From Acidobacteria bacterium 13_1_20CM_3_53_8 (GTDB lineage Bacteria > Acidobacteriota > Blastocatellia > Pyrinomonadales > Pyrinomonadaceae), in contig MNJR01000029.1 in assembly GCA_001920415.1 (NCBI GenBank), positions 1 to 50,016 of the forward strand: a stretch of DNA of 50,016 nucleotides, given 5' to 3'. The notes under the pieces are model-generated. The model was not told the DNA's origin. It saw nothing but the letters and a program-made list of their open reading frames with translations, and searched no databases. The position numbers were made by a program, and so were the translations under genes. Numbering within the stretch: position 1 is the first letter of the stretch; the number at the start of each line of letters is the position of its first letter. This document shows positions 6,944-15,877 of this stretch, piece after piece.

Positions 6944-9352
6944 ATGCCTGTCAGCACTAAATCCGCCTCACTCGCAAAGGTTTTAGACGAGCTTACAACT
7001 GAAGGCGCGCCGGAACTAACGGAGCATCTTGAAGGCAATGACTTGCGCTGCTACGCCTGCGGCCATCGCTGTTTGATTAAGGACGGCAGGCGCGGCATCT
7101 GCAAGGTGCGCTACAACGAGAACGGCCATCTGATGGTTCCCGTAAACTACGTCGCAGCGCTCGCCTGCGATCCCACGGAGAAGAAACCATTCTTTCATGT
7201 TCTGCCTGGCTCAGACACTTTAACCTTCGGCATGCTCGGCTGCGATCTTCACTGCGCATACTGCTTCACGGGAGATACGGTCGTCGTTACCAATCGTGGC
7301 CCAATAACTTTCCAAGAAATTTTCGAATCAGCCGAGCGCGTTGACCAGCACCCAGACGCAGAGATTGCATATCACAAAGACCTGAAGGCTGTCGCGGCTT
7401 CGGGAAAGTTGCGCGAAGTGCGTGGCGTGTTCAAACACTCATATAGAGGGAAGCTCGCTGTTGTCCGTCCTTACTATTTGCCTGCGCTACGCTGTACGCC
7501 TGACCATCGCGTTTATGCAACTGACGACACAAACAGCGCCCCCGTACTGATTCAAGCTCAAAAGCTGACAAGCAAACATTATCTGGCGATTCCTAGAAAC
7601 TACTCTTTCTCTTCAATACAAGTCGTGGATGTGGCGAAAGAGTTGAGTGCACATCAGGTGTCTTATCGCGTGCCTTGGGAATTAACTGCGGATACACGTC
7701 AGGCGATTATGGAAGCGACTGCGCGCGGCGAAACATCTCGGCAGATCGGAGCAAGATTAAATAAAGATTCCTCTTACATCCGACACGTGCGCAGCAAAAT
7801 CGCGCGCGGACTGGCGCAGGATGTTCGTTCAGGTAGAGCAATCATCGAAGAAAATATGCTGCGCTTTCCGAATGAGCACCGACCCGGAATTCCTTTATCA
7901 ATTCCCCTAGATGTCGAGATGGCGCGCCTTCTTGGTCTCTATTGCGCTGAAGGTTCTGTTTGCAGTGGCAAGAATCGTCCCAATAGTCATGTGCTTAACT
8001 TCAGCTTCTCTCATGCGGAGACCGAACTTGTTGATGAAACCATAGGGCTGATACAGAAGTGTCTGGGAGCTAAGGCCACGCGAGTGCAGCGTACAACGAC
8101 ACTGGCCGTGGCAGTGAACAAATCTTCCGCTGCTCTCTTGTTCAAATCACTTGCGGGGAAACGATCCGGTGAAAAGCGCGTTCCTCAAATTCTCTTCGAC
8201 GCTCATCGTCATATTGTTCAATCATTTCTCGATGCTTATGTGCAAGGAGACGGGCATCGGTATGAGAATGGGAAAGTGAGCATTACGACCATCTCCCGGC
8301 AGATGGCTTACGGCATTGCATGGCTAGCTTTGAAGCTTGGACACTTGCCTTCGATATACGACACAGCTATGCCGCAGGAAGGTGTCATTCAGAATCGCAC
8401 CGTTAAAAGAGCGCCGCATCAGTACACAGTAGTTTGGTATGAGAACGAGACTGTATCTCGCAAAGCTATCGAGACGAAAGATTACTATCTTGTTCCGTTG
8501 CGTGAGATCAGCTTTGAAGATTATGAAGGCGACGTATACAACATGGAGGTGGATGAAGAACACACCTATCTTGCTGGATTCTTCTCGGTATCGAATTGTC
8601 AAAACTGGATTACCTCGCAATCTCTACGTGACGATGCAGCGGGTGTTGCGCCACAGATCGTGTCGTCGGAGCGTCTGGTTGCTATGGCTAAGGCTTACGG
8701 CGCGGCGATGGTGGGTTCGAGTTATAACGAGCCGTTGATTACTGCCGAATGGGCTGTTGAAGTTTTCAAGCGTGCGAAGCCAGCAGGGTTCAGGACTGCA
8801 TTCATCTCGAACGGGAATGCTACGCCGCAGGTTTTGGATTACCTGCGCCCGTGGACTGATTGCTACAAGATTGATCTCAAATCAATGTCGGATAAGAATT
8901 ACAGGCAGTTGGGCGGTGTGGTTGATAACATTCTTGAGACGGTGAAGATGGTCAATGAGCGCGGCTTCTGGGAAGAGATAGTTACGCTCGTCATTCCGGG
9001 CTTTAACGACTCGGAAGATGAGTTGCGGCGCGCGGCTGATTTCATAGCTTCTGTCTCACCTGACATCCCCTGGCATGTGACGGCGTTTCATCAGGACTAT
9101 CACATGACTGAAAACGCCAACACGACCGCAGAGCAATTGATTCGCGCGTGCGAGATTGGACGCGAGGCTGGTCTTCGATACATCTACGCTGGAAATCTGC
9201 CGGGGCGCGTTGGCCGATGGGAGAACACTTACTGCCCGACGTGCGATGAGATTCTGGTGGAGCGCTACGGCTACATCATCAAGCAGGTTCGTGTCACGCC
9301 CGAAGGCAACTGCCCGAAGTGCGCGACACGCATTCCGGGAATATGGTCGTAA
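6944..9352 (+). CDS. amrS: AmmeMemoRadiSam system radical SAM enzyme interrupted by an intein
   Basis: The 802-residue reading frame is a radical SAM protein of about 357 residues once an internal 445-residue intein is removed. The host part starts with a cysteine cluster (CYACGHRC), then carries the CX3CX2C cluster motif: C100, C104 and, after splicing, the cysteine restored at the junction followed by QNW. The C-terminal part has the TDCYKIDLKSM and CPTCDEILVERYGY segments, with a further CPKC pair. The family is linked to MEMO1 and AMMECR1 proteins (AmmeMemoRadiSam system, substrate uncertain). Neither partner gene is in this window. Without splicing the iron-sulfur site would be split, so activity should depend on intein removal. 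The upstream Shine-Dalgarno sequence is weak (GAAGAGG). Confidence 0.9.
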   Translation: MPVSTKSASLAKVLDELTTEGAPELTEHLEGNDLRCYACGHRCLIKDGRRGICKVRYNENGHLMVPVNYVAALACDPTEKKPFFHVLPGSDTLTFGMLGCDLHCAYCFTGDTVVVTNRGPITFQEIFESAERVDQHPDAEIAYHKDLKAVAASGKLREVRGVFKHSYRGKLAVVRPYYLPALRCTPDHRVYATDDTNSAPVLIQAQKLTSKHYLAIPRNYSFSSIQVVDVAKELSAHQVSYRVPWELTADTRQAIMEATARGETSRQIGARLNKDSSYIRHVRSKIARGLAQDVRSGRAIIEENMLRFPNEHRPGIPLSIPLDVEMARLLGLYCAEGSVCSGKNRPNSHVLNFSFSHAETELVDETIGLIQKCLGAKATRVQRTTTLAVAVNKSSAALLFKSLAGKRSGEKRVPQILFDAHRHIVQSFLDAYVQGDGHRYENGKVSITTISRQMAYGIAWLALKLGHLPSIYDTAMPQEGVIQNRTVKRAPHQYTVVWYENETVSRKAIETKDYYLVPLREISFEDYEGDVYNMEVDEEHTYLAGFFSVSNCQNWITSQSLRDDAAGVAPQIVSSERLVAMAKAYGAAMVGSSYNEPLITAEWAVEVFKRAKPAGFRTAFISNGNATPQVLDYLRPWTDCYKIDLKSMSDKNYRQLGGVVDNILETVKMVNERGFWEEIVTLVIPGFNDSEDELRRAADFIASVSPDIPWHVTAFHQDYHMTENANTTAEQLIRACEIGREAGLRYIYAGNLPGRVGRWENTYCPTCDEILVERYGYIIKQVRVTPEGNCPKCATRIPGIWS
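7262..8596 (+). mobile_element. LAGLIDADG intein inside the radical SAM gene (residues 107-551)
   Basis: The intein begins at Cys107 (CFTGDTVV, block A) and ends at Asn551 (FFSVSN), followed by extein Cys552. Block B contains TPDHRV with its conserved His; block F contains EEHTYL with a conserved His. The usual penultimate His is replaced by Ser (SN instead of HN). The insert carries both dodecapeptide motifs of a homing endonuclease: LLGLYCAEG (329-337, acidic residue E336) and FLDAYVQGDG (428-437, D436). A helix-turn-helix-like segment lies around 251-290. It looks intact for splicing and possibly for DNA cleavage. Confidence 0.93.
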
Positions 9353-9364
9353 AGCAGGAATTAA

Positions 9365-9493
9365 GAAGGCAAAAGTAAAAAGGTAAAAGGCAAAAGGGAT
9401 AAGGATGAAATCAATCCTATTACTCTTCTTCTAAATCTGAAAAATGGTTTCAGCCTTCCTTTTGCCTTTTTACTTTTGCCTTTTGCCTTCTTC
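9365..9493. repeat. Long inverted repeat, family A (copy 2)
   Basis: The left arm, 9365-9397, consists of GAAGGCAAAAG and GTAAAAAGG words. The right arm, 9454-9493, has the complementary words in a slightly permuted order. It starts 12 bases after the radical SAM stop codon. Confidence 0.85.
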
Positions 9494-9811
9494 AGCCTCT
9501 GTCAAATTTTCCTTGCGCTAAAACGCAAACAGTATTAGCTTAATCAACTAACCGAGGGTAAGTATTTCTGGCTGGTTCCTGCTGCGGAGATTTCGACCGA
9601 ACCTTTCCCAAATTTTGGCGCGCCACGCCGAGAAGAGTTTTCCAAAAGACTCTTTTAGGAATCCGAGGCGATTCATTTCCTCCCACGGCAGGCTTCGAGC
9701 CAATCTTTAGTCCAACGAAATTGAACCTTATCTAAAGCGCGAGCGGGGACTCGCGCCACTCTCTCGAAAGGGGAAGTTTGAGATGCCTCAAGCATCTCAG
9801 CAAGAAATAGC
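9494..9811. other. Non-coding gap with two small hairpins
   Basis: No gene was recognised. An imperfect hairpin at 9633-9656 (AAGAGTTTT / AAAAGACTCTT) is followed by a short T-run. A perfect 8-base hairpin, GAGATGCC..GGCATCTC-like, lies at 9780-9798 just upstream of the next start and could affect its translation. Confidence 0.35.
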
Positions 9812-10276
9812 ATGTTCCGAATAATTTTCGCAGCACTTACTGCACTGCTGCTTGCCTCTATAGTCTGCCCGCAGTCGCAGAATTCCTCAAGGCGCGCTCA
9901 CTCGGACGACGATGCGCCACTCTTTAGCGAGTACAGGGGCGTGCATATAGGCATGAGCGCTACAGAAGCTCGCGCCAAGCTGGGCAAGCCGCAGTCGTCT
10001 GGCGACGACCAAGATTTTTACGTTATCAACGAGCACGAGACCATTCAGGTCGCCTACGATAACGCTCAGAAGGTGACAGCCGTCTCGGTTGACTTTATGA
10101 ACGGCTCTACGGACGTGCCTACGGCCAAAGCCGTTTTGGGTCAGGACGTGCCGCCAAAGGCCGACGGCTCCGCTTACCAGATGATTCGCTACCCGCACGC
10201 AGGCTACTGGGTCTCATGGAGCCGCACGGCAGGCTCAACGCCTATTATCACTGTGACGATTCAGAAAATTCCATAA
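9812..10276 (+). CDS. Secreted protein with a BamE/SmpA-like domain signature
   Basis: A 154-residue protein with a signal peptide (about 1-22, FAALTALLLASIV). The motif GVHIGMSATEARAKLGKP near residues 47-64 is the kind of opening helix-turn seen in BamE/SmpA-like folds, and the remainder is predicted beta-rich. Two hypothetical secreted proteins with the same ILGRP/KLGKP style signature occur in this window (see 29730-30242). The closest Shine-Dalgarno is AGCAAGAAA. The function is not known; assignment to outer-membrane assembly would be speculative. It converges with the NagZ-like gene across a family B hairpin. Confidence 0.75.
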   Translation: MFRIIFAALTALLLASIVCPQSQNSSRRAHSDDDAPLFSEYRGVHIGMSATEARAKLGKPQSSGDDQDFYVINEHETIQVAYDNAQKVTAVSVDFMNGSTDVPTAKAVLGQDVPPKADGSAYQMIRYPHAGYWVSWSRTAGSTPIITVTIQKIP

Positions 10277-10277
10277 A

Positions 10278-10380
10278 GCGATAAGAGCAGTTTTCAGTTT
10301 TTAGTTTTCAGTTTTCAGAAATAAGAGAAATGCTCTTATCTGAAAACTGAAAACTAAAAACTGAAAACTGCTCTCATCGC
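10278..10380. repeat. Long inverted repeat, family B (copy 2)
   Basis: Arms of 42 bases at 10278-10319 and 10339-10380 differ by one base. The inner part is the same word series as copy 1. The loop is the reverse complement of the copy 1 loop (TAAGAGAAATGCTCTTA here), so this is the same asymmetric element in the opposite direction. It lies between convergent genes. Confidence 0.9.
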
Positions 10381-10386
10381 TTATCA

Positions 10387-11619
10387 CTAAAAATTCGATG
10401 AGCGGCGAGAGCCGCCTTCCGGTGTGCCGTAAAGGGGTGTGTACTCTTCGTCATCTTCGGCGGCAGAGAGCGCGCGCTTGAGTTCGGCCAGGTCGCGGCG
10501 TGCGGCGTCGAATTCGTCCTGGTCAAACTGCTCTGCTTCGCCAGCTATCTTCAGCACGCGATCCATGCGCTTGCCCGCGCGCTCTAAATCTTCGACCCTG
10601 AGAGTTCCTTCTTCGACTGCGTGAACTAAGCAATCGCGCGCTGCTACGAAATTCGCCGCGTGCTCACAGATCAAGATAGCGTCAGAGCCTGCGTGAATCG
10701 CGCGCAAACTGGCATCCTCAATCGAGAGCGTCTGCACGACCGCGCCCATCTCCAGATCGTCCGTAATCACCAGCCCGTCATACTTCAAAGCCAGACGAAG
10801 GAGTCGCATCACTACGTTATCCGAGATGGTCGCCGGTAGGTTCTGAAAGTTTTCAATCGGTGGAAGCTCGCCCGTTCGCCGGAACCAAGCCTGCAAGAAT
10901 TCCGAGACTTCTGGGAAAGCCGCGTGGCTGACCATCACAGATTGAAGGCGCTCGCCGGGGCGGTGAAACATCAAGTCCATGAAGGGCACCAGATCGCTTT
11001 CCAGAATTTCTTGCCAACTGTGCTGAACTATGGGAAGCCTGCGATGTGAATCAACCGTAGAGCCGCCCAAACCCGGAAAGTGTTTGCCGCACGCTGCCAC
11101 GCCGCCCTCTTGAAGACCGTCAAGAAATGCGCCCGCAAGCATAGAGACTTTCGACGGGTCTGTGCCGAACGTCCTTGCGCGAAGACCGTTGTTCTGGTTG
11201 TCGCCCGAAAGGTCTAGCACGGGCGCGAAATCCATGCTGAAGCCCATCAACCGAAGAACGCGCGCCGTCAACTCCCCGAATTTTTTTGCAAGATCGGAGC
11301 GCCCGGCTTCGCGCACCGCTTTGGCCGAAGGCATAGGCTCTGTGATGTGTCGGAAGCGATCAACGAGTCCGCCTTCCTGGTCAACGGCTATGATGACAGG
11401 ATGTTCTACGGAGTCGCGTATCTGCGCACTAAGAAGAGCGACCTGCTCTGCCGATTCTATGTTGCGACCGAAGAGCACCACGCCGCCGGGCTGAACTTCA
11501 CTCAGGAGCTTGCGCGTCTCGCGCGTCAACAACGTTCCCGGCAAACCTATGAACAGGAGTCGCCCAGCTTTGCGCTTGATGTCCCGCGCGCTCGCACTTT
11601 TCTCAGAAAGCTTCGACAT
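10387..11619 (-). CDS. nagZ: Glycoside hydrolase family 3 beta-N-acetylhexosaminidase, NagZ-like
   Basis: A 410-residue protein covering the GH3 TIM-barrel domain. Visible signatures are VDQEGGLVDRFR, the GKHFPGLGGSTVDSHRRLP loop carrying the NagZ Asp-His pair, and VITDDLEMGAV with the catalytic aspartate. NagZ removes N-acetylglucosamine from muropeptides during cell-wall recycling in the cytoplasm. No signal peptide is visible, which fits that location. The highly charged C-terminal 60 residues, including an acidic AEDDEEYTP stretch, are an extension beyond the usual 340-residue enzyme. No other recycling genes are nearby. Secreted GH3 N-acetylglucosaminidases are the main alternative. Confidence 0.88.
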   Translation of the reverse strand: MSKLSEKSASARDIKRKAGRLLFIGLPGTLLTRETRKLLSEVQPGGVVLFGRNIESAEQVALLSAQIRDSVEHPVIIAVDQEGGLVDRFRHITEPMPSAKAVREAGRSDLAKKFGELTARVLRLMGFSMDFAPVLDLSGDNQNNGLRARTFGTDPSKVSMLAGAFLDGLQEGGVAACGKHFPGLGGSTVDSHRRLPIVQHSWQEILESDLVPFMDLMFHRPGERLQSVMVSHAAFPEVSEFLQAWFRRTGELPPIENFQNLPATISDNVVMRLLRLALKYDGLVITDDLEMGAVVQTLSIEDASLRAIHAGSDAILICEHAANFVAARDCLVHAVEEGTLRVEDLERAGKRMDRVLKIAGEAEQFDQDEFDAARRDLAELKRALSAAEDDEEYTPLYGTPEGGSRRSSNF

Positions 11620-11702
11620 AAAAAGAATTTTTGCTACTCATAAGAGTAATGGCTCACCAGAACGTTTTGCAAGAACGGAGGGATGAAGAAGCTCTGGATT
11701 TC

Positions 11703-11914
11703 AGCCCACGAAAGTGGGCGACAGAGTAAAGCGAGAGTGCGTTAGCACTGGGAAATGGATTGCAGTTAAGATCATCAAGCCCGCGAGAGCGGGCGACAGC
11801 CGTTTAATGGGTGATGGGCTGTCGCTATCTTCGATAGCTCTGACAAATTCCTTTCAACTCTAACGAGAGCCCTCACGGGCTCTCGCTTTACTCTGCCGCC
11901 CACTTTCGTGGGCT
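11703..11914. repeat. REP/BIME-like cluster of hairpins, family E (copy 1)
   Basis: The outer arms begin AGCCCACGAAAGTGGGC and close with the complementary GCCCACTTTCGTGGGCT. Between them lie nested short palindromes (AGTGCGTTAGCACT, GCCCGCGAGAGCGGGC, GCGACAGCC..GGGCTGTCGC, GAGAGCCC..GGGCTCTC). The same modules recur at 43583-43790. They fill most of the 11620-12002 gap. Confidence 0.8.
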
Positions 11915-12002
11915 TTATTTCGTCTTCTTACTTCATCCTCGCTCTTCCTCCCCGCTTGAACTGTTTCTTTGGCCGTCTTACTATTCTCTTCAGTAAATTA
12001 CT

Positions 12003-12965
12003 GTGAGCACACTGACTGACATTGCAATCAGCCCGTCTCTTCTTACTGAGAAGATAAAGGCGCAGGCGCGCGAACTCGGCTTTGAAAAGGTTGGAGTTGT
12101 GCGCGCCGAAGCGTTAATGGAAGAGCATGCGAAGTTGGAAGAATGGCTTCGGCGCGGGTTTCATGGCGAGATGCGATGGATGGCGCGCGACGCAGAGCAG
12201 CGAACAGACCCGCGAAAATTTTTCGCTGAAGCACGTTCGGTCGTCGTCGTGGCGCTCAACTATTTCACGCCGCAAGAGCATGCCCAAAAATCTTCGTCCG
12301 GCAAAATCTCTCGCTACGCATGGGGCGATGACTATCACGATGTCGTAGGCGAGAAGTTGAAACGGCTTCTCGAATGGATTAAAGAGGAGTTTTCTGGGGC
12401 GGAAGGAAAAGTTTGTGTTGACATTCAGCCCCTTATGGACAAGGCTTGGGCTGCGCGCGCCGGCCTTGGCTGGATAGGCAAGCATACCAATCTAATTACG
12501 CGCGAGTACGGCTCATGGGTTTTTCTGGGCGAGCTTTTATTGAACTTAGAACTCGAATACGACGAAGAACGCACGGAAGACCATTGCGGAACCTGCACGC
12601 TCTGCGTTGATGCTTGCCCGACCGGCGCGATTGTCGAAGATTACGTTGTGGATTCCCGCCGCTGCATCTCTTACGCGACGATTGAGCTTCGCAGTGATGC
12701 TATGCCGGAAGAAGTTTCTGGAAATCTGGACGGCTGGCTCTACGGCTGCGACGTTTGCCAAGACGTTTGCCCCTGGAACCGATTCGAGCAGGTGACAAGT
12801 GAAAATAGATTTGAGCCTCGCGCTGGCGATACGTCGCTCAGACTCTCGGATATTCTTGAAATGACTCATGAAGAATATGTCGAACGTTTCCGGCTGAGCG
12901 CTATGAAACGCGCAAAGCTCTCAGGACTAAAACGAAACGCGCGCGCATTGCTAAAACCAGAATGA
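12003..12965 (+). CDS. queG: Epoxyqueuosine reductase QueG
   Basis: A 320-residue cytoplasmic enzyme that reduces epoxyqueuosine to queuosine in tRNA, the last step of queuosine synthesis, using cobalamin and two [4Fe-4S] clusters. The ferredoxin-like motif CGTCTLCVDACPTGA holds C195, C198, C201 and C205. The second motif CDVCQDVCPWN holds C249, C252 and C256. The HEAT-like C-terminal extension of longer homologues is absent. The start is GTG at 12003, just after a REP-like cluster; it gives the expected N-terminus LTEKIKAQARELGFEKVGV. It is followed after 9 bases by the DUF885 gene, probably in one transcript. Confidence 0.94.
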   Translation: MSTLTDIAISPSLLTEKIKAQARELGFEKVGVVRAEALMEEHAKLEEWLRRGFHGEMRWMARDAEQRTDPRKFFAEARSVVVVALNYFTPQEHAQKSSSGKISRYAWGDDYHDVVGEKLKRLLEWIKEEFSGAEGKVCVDIQPLMDKAWAARAGLGWIGKHTNLITREYGSWVFLGELLLNLELEYDEERTEDHCGTCTLCVDACPTGAIVEDYVVDSRRCISYATIELRSDAMPEEVSGNLDGWLYGCDVCQDVCPWNRFEQVTSENRFEPRAGDTSLRLSDILEMTHEEYVERFRLSAMKRAKLSGLKRNARALLKPE

Positions 12966-12974
12966 GGAGAAAAG

Positions 12975-14711
12975 ATGAAACCAATCGCCGCTCTCTTGAT
13001 TGCCCTTCTACTCCTGCCTTTTATGATACGAACAACTGAAGCACAAAGAAGAGGTCGCGTACGCGGGCAGGCTCAATCGTCGCCCACAGAGTTGCGCCGC
13101 ATGGCTGATGATTATTATCGCTGGCGCAACGAGAACTATCCGGTCGGAAGCAGCGACGACGGCCTGCACACCTGGGATAATCGTTTGACAGATTACTCTT
13201 GGCCTGCCGTGCTCAAGCGAAGACAACATGTGCGCGAGCTTCTGGACGGGGTCAACGCTATGCAGACCTCTAACTGGAACAAGAACGACCGCATTGACTG
13301 GATTCTGTTCAGAGCGCAATTGGAAGGCGTGGCCTTCTTTGACCGCGTGCTGGATTTCGAGGAGGCAGACCCGCAGACTTACGTCAACGAGTGCAGCAAC
13401 AGCATCTTCTCGCTCTTGAAAAAAGAGTACGACACGAAGCGCAACCGCGCGCTTTCGGCCACAGCAAGATTGAAGCAGATGCCTGCGATGATTGAAGAGG
13501 GCAAGAAGAATTTGCGAAAGCCCGTAAAACTTTACGCGCAACTGGCGATTGATTCTGCGCGCTCGATTGACAGCCTCTTCACCGATAGCATGATGTCGCT
13601 CGCCGAAGGTCTATCGCCAGCGGAAAGAGATGATCTTGTGACGGCGCGCGATGCTGCCATCAAAGCGATTCACGCTTACGCGGATTGGCTTGAACAGAGA
13701 TTGAACACTATGGTCGCTTTCTCGCCAATGGGCGTGGGCAACTACAATTATTATCTGAAGCGCGTTCTTCTTCTGCCAATCAACTCTGAGCAGTTGGAGA
13801 TGTTGGGACAGACGGAACTTGCGCGCGCACGCGCAATGGAAGCTCTTCTGCCAGACCCTTCGCTTGCAGACCCGAATCCTGCGCGAAGCGCTAACGTTCC
13901 TGCGAATCAGGACGAGTTTCTTCAAGCTTATGAGCGGCGCGAAGCAGAGATGATAGATTTCCTGAAAACAAATCACCTCGTCACACTGCCCTCTTATCTG
14001 GGCCACTTCTACATACGCCAACTGCCAGAAGCTTTTAAGCCCACAAGCCCGGGCGGATTCATGAACGCGCCCGGTCGCTATGACCGCGACCCCAGTGGGT
14101 TCTACTTCATACCGACCTACAATCCGCAGAGCAGGAACTTTTATATTCGCGCTGCGATTGAAGACCCGCGCCCTATATTGGGACACGAAGGCATTCCGGG
14201 CCACTTCGTACAGCTATCAATCGCAAACCATCTCTCAGACGAAATCAGAAAACAGCACTCCGACACGGTCTTCATAGAAGGCTGGGCGCTCTACGGCGAA
14301 GAGATGCTCTCGCGCGAGGGGCTTTACCCGCAAAACTCTCCCGCGTATGGACAGATTCTTCGTCTCACACGCTACCGCGCGGCGCGCATAGGCGTTGACG
14401 TGAATCTGCACACAGGACGCTGGACTTTTGAGCAGGCCGTAAAATATTTCATGGAGTCGGGCGGGCTTGATCGTGAAGCTGCGGAAGGCGAGGCGGCTGG
14501 CGCTGCTGCGAATCCAACGCAGAAGATAAGCTACATCACTGGCAAGTGGCAGATAATGAGACTTCTGGGGCGATACCGCGACCAACAGGGCGCGAACTTT
14601 CGTCTTGGACAATTCCACGATGACCTGATTAAGAACGGAAGCCTTCCGGTCTCCGTCCTCGAATGGATTTTACTGGACGATCCTTCGTCGGTCGAACAAG
14701 CATTACGTTAA
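12975..14711 (+). CDS. DUF885-family putative metallopeptidase, secreted
   Basis: A 578-residue protein with a signal peptide (about 1-24, ending TEAQ). The family hallmark HEGIPGH lies at about 404-410, followed by EGWALYGEEM about 30 residues later; together they look like a gluzincin-type zinc site with a downstream glutamate. DUF885 proteins are large helical peptidase-like proteins with largely untested substrates, likely carboxypeptidase-like. The start has a good Shine-Dalgarno sequence (GAGGAGAAAAG). It is probably co-transcribed with queG, with no obvious functional link. Confidence 0.88.
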   Translation: MKPIAALLIALLLLPFMIRTTEAQRRGRVRGQAQSSPTELRRMADDYYRWRNENYPVGSSDDGLHTWDNRLTDYSWPAVLKRRQHVRELLDGVNAMQTSNWNKNDRIDWILFRAQLEGVAFFDRVLDFEEADPQTYVNECSNSIFSLLKKEYDTKRNRALSATARLKQMPAMIEEGKKNLRKPVKLYAQLAIDSARSIDSLFTDSMMSLAEGLSPAERDDLVTARDAAIKAIHAYADWLEQRLNTMVAFSPMGVGNYNYYLKRVLLLPINSEQLEMLGQTELARARAMEALLPDPSLADPNPARSANVPANQDEFLQAYERREAEMIDFLKTNHLVTLPSYLGHFYIRQLPEAFKPTSPGGFMNAPGRYDRDPSGFYFIPTYNPQSRNFYIRAAIEDPRPILGHEGIPGHFVQLSIANHLSDEIRKQHSDTVFIEGWALYGEEMLSREGLYPQNSPAYGQILRLTRYRAARIGVDVNLHTGRWTFEQAVKYFMESGGLDREAAEGEAAGAAANPTQKISYITGKWQIMRLLGRYRDQQGANFRLGQFHDDLIKNGSLPVSVLEWILLDDPSSVEQALR

Positions 14712-14717
14712 AAAAGT

Positions 14718-14856
14718 CTGAAGTCAGAGCGATTTTGGATTTTAGATTTTGGATTTTGGATTGAAAGACATCTTGTTCGTCAGATTCAATCCGTTTGCTA
14801 ATCCAAAATCGGCAATCCAAAATCCAAAATCCTTCCGACTCCAGACTCCAGACTCT
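14718..14856. repeat. Composite inverted repeat, families D (copy 1) and C
   Basis: The inner arms 14731-14763 and 14800-14832 are made of the words GATTTTGGATT and AATCCAAAATC. Outside them are remnants of a second word family: AAGTCTGAAGTC on the left and GACTCCAGACTCCAGACTC on the right. One word family thus encloses another. The following gene starts 1 base after the element. Confidence 0.8.
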
Positions 14857-14857
14857 T

Positions 14858-15877
14858 ATGGCTCTTGGCCCAAAGTGGCATTTGATGTCTGACGAGGAGT
14901 TGCTGGACGTGCGCATGTGCGATCTGCCTTTGCGCATTCATCGCACTCCTCTGGCCGAGCGCGTCAAGCGGCTCTATGAAGAGTTGGGCGCGCGCGGCAT
15001 ACGTTTTCGTCCTCACGTGTGGCTGGGCGAAGAGTGGTTCTCGCCCGATGGCGTGCCCGGCATCGCGATTCCTTTTTATCTTGCTCACCCGCGATTGATG
15101 AAGCTTGAACGCAAGCAGATGCTCGAAGTCGAAGGCGGGAAAGAGGCCGAGTGTATGCGCATTCTTCGGCATGAAGCAGGGCACTCGATTGATGCTGCCT
15201 ACCGCATTCATTTCAAGCGACAGTACCGAGAGCTTTTCGGCTCGTTCGCAAAACCTTATCCGAAGTCTTACAAACCCAAACCCGAAAGCCGCAACTTTGT
15301 TCTTCACCTGGGCGCGTGGTACGCGCAGGCTCATCCGGCTGAAGACTTTGCGGAAACTTTCGCCGTATGGCTTAGACCAAACTCGCGCTGGCGTCGCCGT
15401 TATCAAGGCTGGCCTGCGCTCAAAAAACTCGAATACGTTGACGCGCTTGTTCGAGAGATTCGCGCGGGCGCAATCAAGAATCGCCGCAGAGAAAAGGTCG
15501 AGCCGCTATCGAAATTGAACATCACTTTGCGCGAGCACTACCGTCGTAAACGCGAGCACTACTATTTTGAACTGCCTGCCTCTTATGATAGAGATTTGAC
15601 GCGCATCTTCTCGCAAGATTCCAACAGTCGCTCGCACCCGCCCGCCTCCACCTTTCTTCGAAGCATACGCCCTGAAGTGCGCGAGATTGTGGCCGAAGGG
15701 ACGGGCGTTCACCAGTACACGATTGACCACGTTCTGAAAAACATGATCGAGCGTTGCAAGGATTTGGGCTTGCGCGTGACGACGACGAAGCGGCAGGCGC
15801 GTCGCCGCGTCCTAGTTGTTCTCACCGTTCAGGTGATGAAGGTTCTGCACACTGGCTATCACAGAATCGCCGTATGA
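14858..15877 (+). CDS. Putative zinc-binding metallopeptidase
   Basis: A 339-residue protein from ATG 14858 (MALGPKWHLM). An earlier in-frame ATG would lie within repeat DNA and is not used here. A zinc motif HEAGH sits at 105-109, and AHPAEDFAETFAVWL about 65 residues later supplies a likely third ligand or catalytic acid. No signal peptide is visible. The C-terminal third is basic. The stop codon overlaps the next start (ATGA), so it is translationally coupled to the ATP-grasp gene. This suggests a joint pathway handling a peptide or amino-acid conjugate; the substrate is unknown. Confidence 0.82.
   Translation: MALGPKWHLMSDEELLDVRMCDLPLRIHRTPLAERVKRLYEELGARGIRFRPHVWLGEEWFSPDGVPGIAIPFYLAHPRLMKLERKQMLEVEGGKEAECMRILRHEAGHSIDAAYRIHFKRQYRELFGSFAKPYPKSYKPKPESRNFVLHLGAWYAQAHPAEDFAETFAVWLRPNSRWRRRYQGWPALKKLEYVDALVREIRAGAIKNRRREKVEPLSKLNITLREHYRRKREHYYFELPASYDRDLTRIFSQDSNSRSHPPASTFLRSIRPEVREIVAEGTGVHQYTIDHVLKNMIERCKDLGLRVTTTKRQARRRVLVVLTVQVMKVLHTGYHRIAV

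Noticed and set aside
14795-14857. Longer start for the metallopeptidase
   Set aside because: The 21 extra residues are translated repeat DNA (families D and C).
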